This document shows, in pieces, positions 4,565-5,145 of a stretch of DNA of 5,145 nt (its first letter is position 1; every line of letters begins with the position of its first letter). The position numbers were made by a program, and so were the translations under genes. The notes below the pieces were generated by a model. That model had not been told where the DNA came from. It searched no databases and saw nothing but the letters and a program-made list of their open reading frames with translations. The DNA comes from Gammaproteobacteria bacterium (GTDB lineage Bacteria > Pseudomonadota > Gammaproteobacteria > Thiohalomonadales > Thiohalomonadaceae), in the NCBI GenBank assembly GCA_026193675.1, contig JAPHSO010000049.1, positions 1 to 5,145 of the forward strand. Direction: 5' to 3'.

Positions 4565-5145
4565 CTATATATCTGTCGCCTTATCTAATCTCTGCAGTAG
4601 TGGTGAGCGGTTACACCCCTGGGTGATAAATCCACTCCACTGTTCCGGCAGTTTCTCCAGGACTTTAGCCGCATCAGATTGACTCCTAAAGGAGGCAAAG
4701 AGCGAAGCTCCGGTCCCGGTTAGCCGCGCATCTTCAAACTGGCTTAGCCACTTGAGTGCCTCGGCAATCTCCGGATAACGCGCTACAACAACCGCTTCGC
4801 AAACATTGCTCAAACTGTTGGATAAAACGCCGTCAGAAATCAGGTCGCGTATTGTGATGGGTGGGCAATCCCGTGTCAATTCCCTAGCGTTAAAAATATT
4901 GCCTGTTGCGACCTCAATTTGCGGATTTATCACCACAAACCACGATTCGGGCAGAGATATGGGTTGTAGCTGCTCTCCAACCCCCTCAGCCCAGGCACTA
5001 TGGCCGTGGATAAAGACGGGGAGGTCTGCCCCGAGCTGGAGTCCAATACGGGCCAGCTCATTGGGACTCAGGTGGAGCCCCCACAGGTGGTTAAGTGCCA
5101 CCAGGGTGGTTGCCGCATCAGAGCTCCCCCCTCCCAGTCCACCCC
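4565..5145 (-). CDS. ispE: 4-diphosphocytidyl-2-C-methyl-D-erythritol kinase, C-terminal part (5' end outside window)
   Basis: The frame is open from the right edge to the TAG at 4565-4567, showing about 192 residues of a family usually near 285 aa; roughly the first 90-95 are missing. IspE is a GHMP-superfamily kinase that phosphorylates CDP-methylerythritol with ATP in the non-mevalonate (MEP) isoprenoid pathway. The visible part opens with the ATP-binding motif GGLGGGSSDAA (5111-5143) followed by TTLVALNHLWGL. Next come the catalytic-Asp motif LGADLPVF and a GVGE segment, and near the C-terminus the third GHMP motif LTGTGASLFASF. The GTG at 5099-5101 is an internal valine, not the start, because the conserved ATP loop lies upstream of it. 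tRNA-Gln follows 16 bases after the stop, and prs comes next on the same strand. Confidence 0.95.
   Translation of the reverse strand, partial: GGLGGGSSDAATTLVALNHLWGLHLSPNELARIGLQLGADLPVFIHGHSAWAEGVGEQLQPISLPESWFVVINPQIEVATGNIFNARELTRDCPPITIRDLISDGVLSNSLSNVCEAVVVARYPEIAEALKWLSQFEDARLTGTGASLFASFRSQSDAAKVLEKLPEQWSGFITQGCNRSPLLQRLDKATDI

Noticed and set aside
4549..4571. TACAAT and TATATA as -10 boxes for tRNA-Gln
   Set aside because: TACAAT abuts the mature tRNA 5' end, so initiation would fall inside the tRNA. TATATA has no -35 partner at usable spacing. Cotranscription with ispE is simpler.
1..5145. CRISPR arrays, insertion sequences, integrases, toxin-antitoxin or defence genes
   Set aside because: None seen. 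No regularly spaced repeats, no transposase-like frames and no unexplained stretches long enough to hide such a system. The tRNA genes show no adjacent integration-site duplication.

Overview
This window looks like a chromosomal segment of a gammaproteobacterium with medium G+C. From the right edge leftward on the minus strand, the order is ispE (partial) - tRNA-Gln(TTG) - prs - rplY - pth - ychF - tRNA-Met(CAT). As I recall, this arrangement, including both tRNA genes, matches Pseudomonas and several other Gammaproteobacteria. In E. coli the cluster is split, with rplY elsewhere. The protein sequences are closest in feel to gammaproteobacterial orthologues, and both tRNAs encode their CCA ends. 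I cannot name a genus.

Layout: positions 1-657 (+) hold the 3' part of a gene for an HD-GYP-type protein whose metal-binding residues are partly lost. A terminator at 708-740 works in both directions and separates this gene from the convergent minus-strand block. The minus-strand block, read 3' to 5', holds tRNA-Met (746-822) with its own strong promoter (839-867), ychF (903-1994), pth (2013-2591, GTG start), rplY (2625-3278), a hairpin-rich prs-rplY gap (3279-3400), prs (3401-4339), a long hairpin (4432-4466), tRNA-Gln (4474-4548), and the C-terminal two thirds of ispE (4565-5145, running off the right edge). No gene-free stretch exceeds 300 bases.

The minus-strand genes are core housekeeping functions. 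IspE makes isoprenoid precursors and Prs makes PRPP. L25 (rplY) binds 5S rRNA, Pth recycles peptidyl-tRNA, and YchF is a ribosome-associated ATPase. The two tRNAs sit at the edges of this translation-related group.

I found no defence, mobile or otherwise new multi-gene system. The most distinctive signal is a nested hairpin built into the 5' end of pth. A perfect 14-bp inverted repeat has one arm over the GTG start and the other over the catalytic-His22 codons. It is followed directly by nine U residues, which can pair with the Shine-Dalgarno sequence. It has the shape of an intrinsic terminator or attenuator embedded in coding sequence. Also notable are the eroded HD-GYP active site, three successive hairpins before rplY, and a 16-bp hairpin just downstream of tRNA-Gln.
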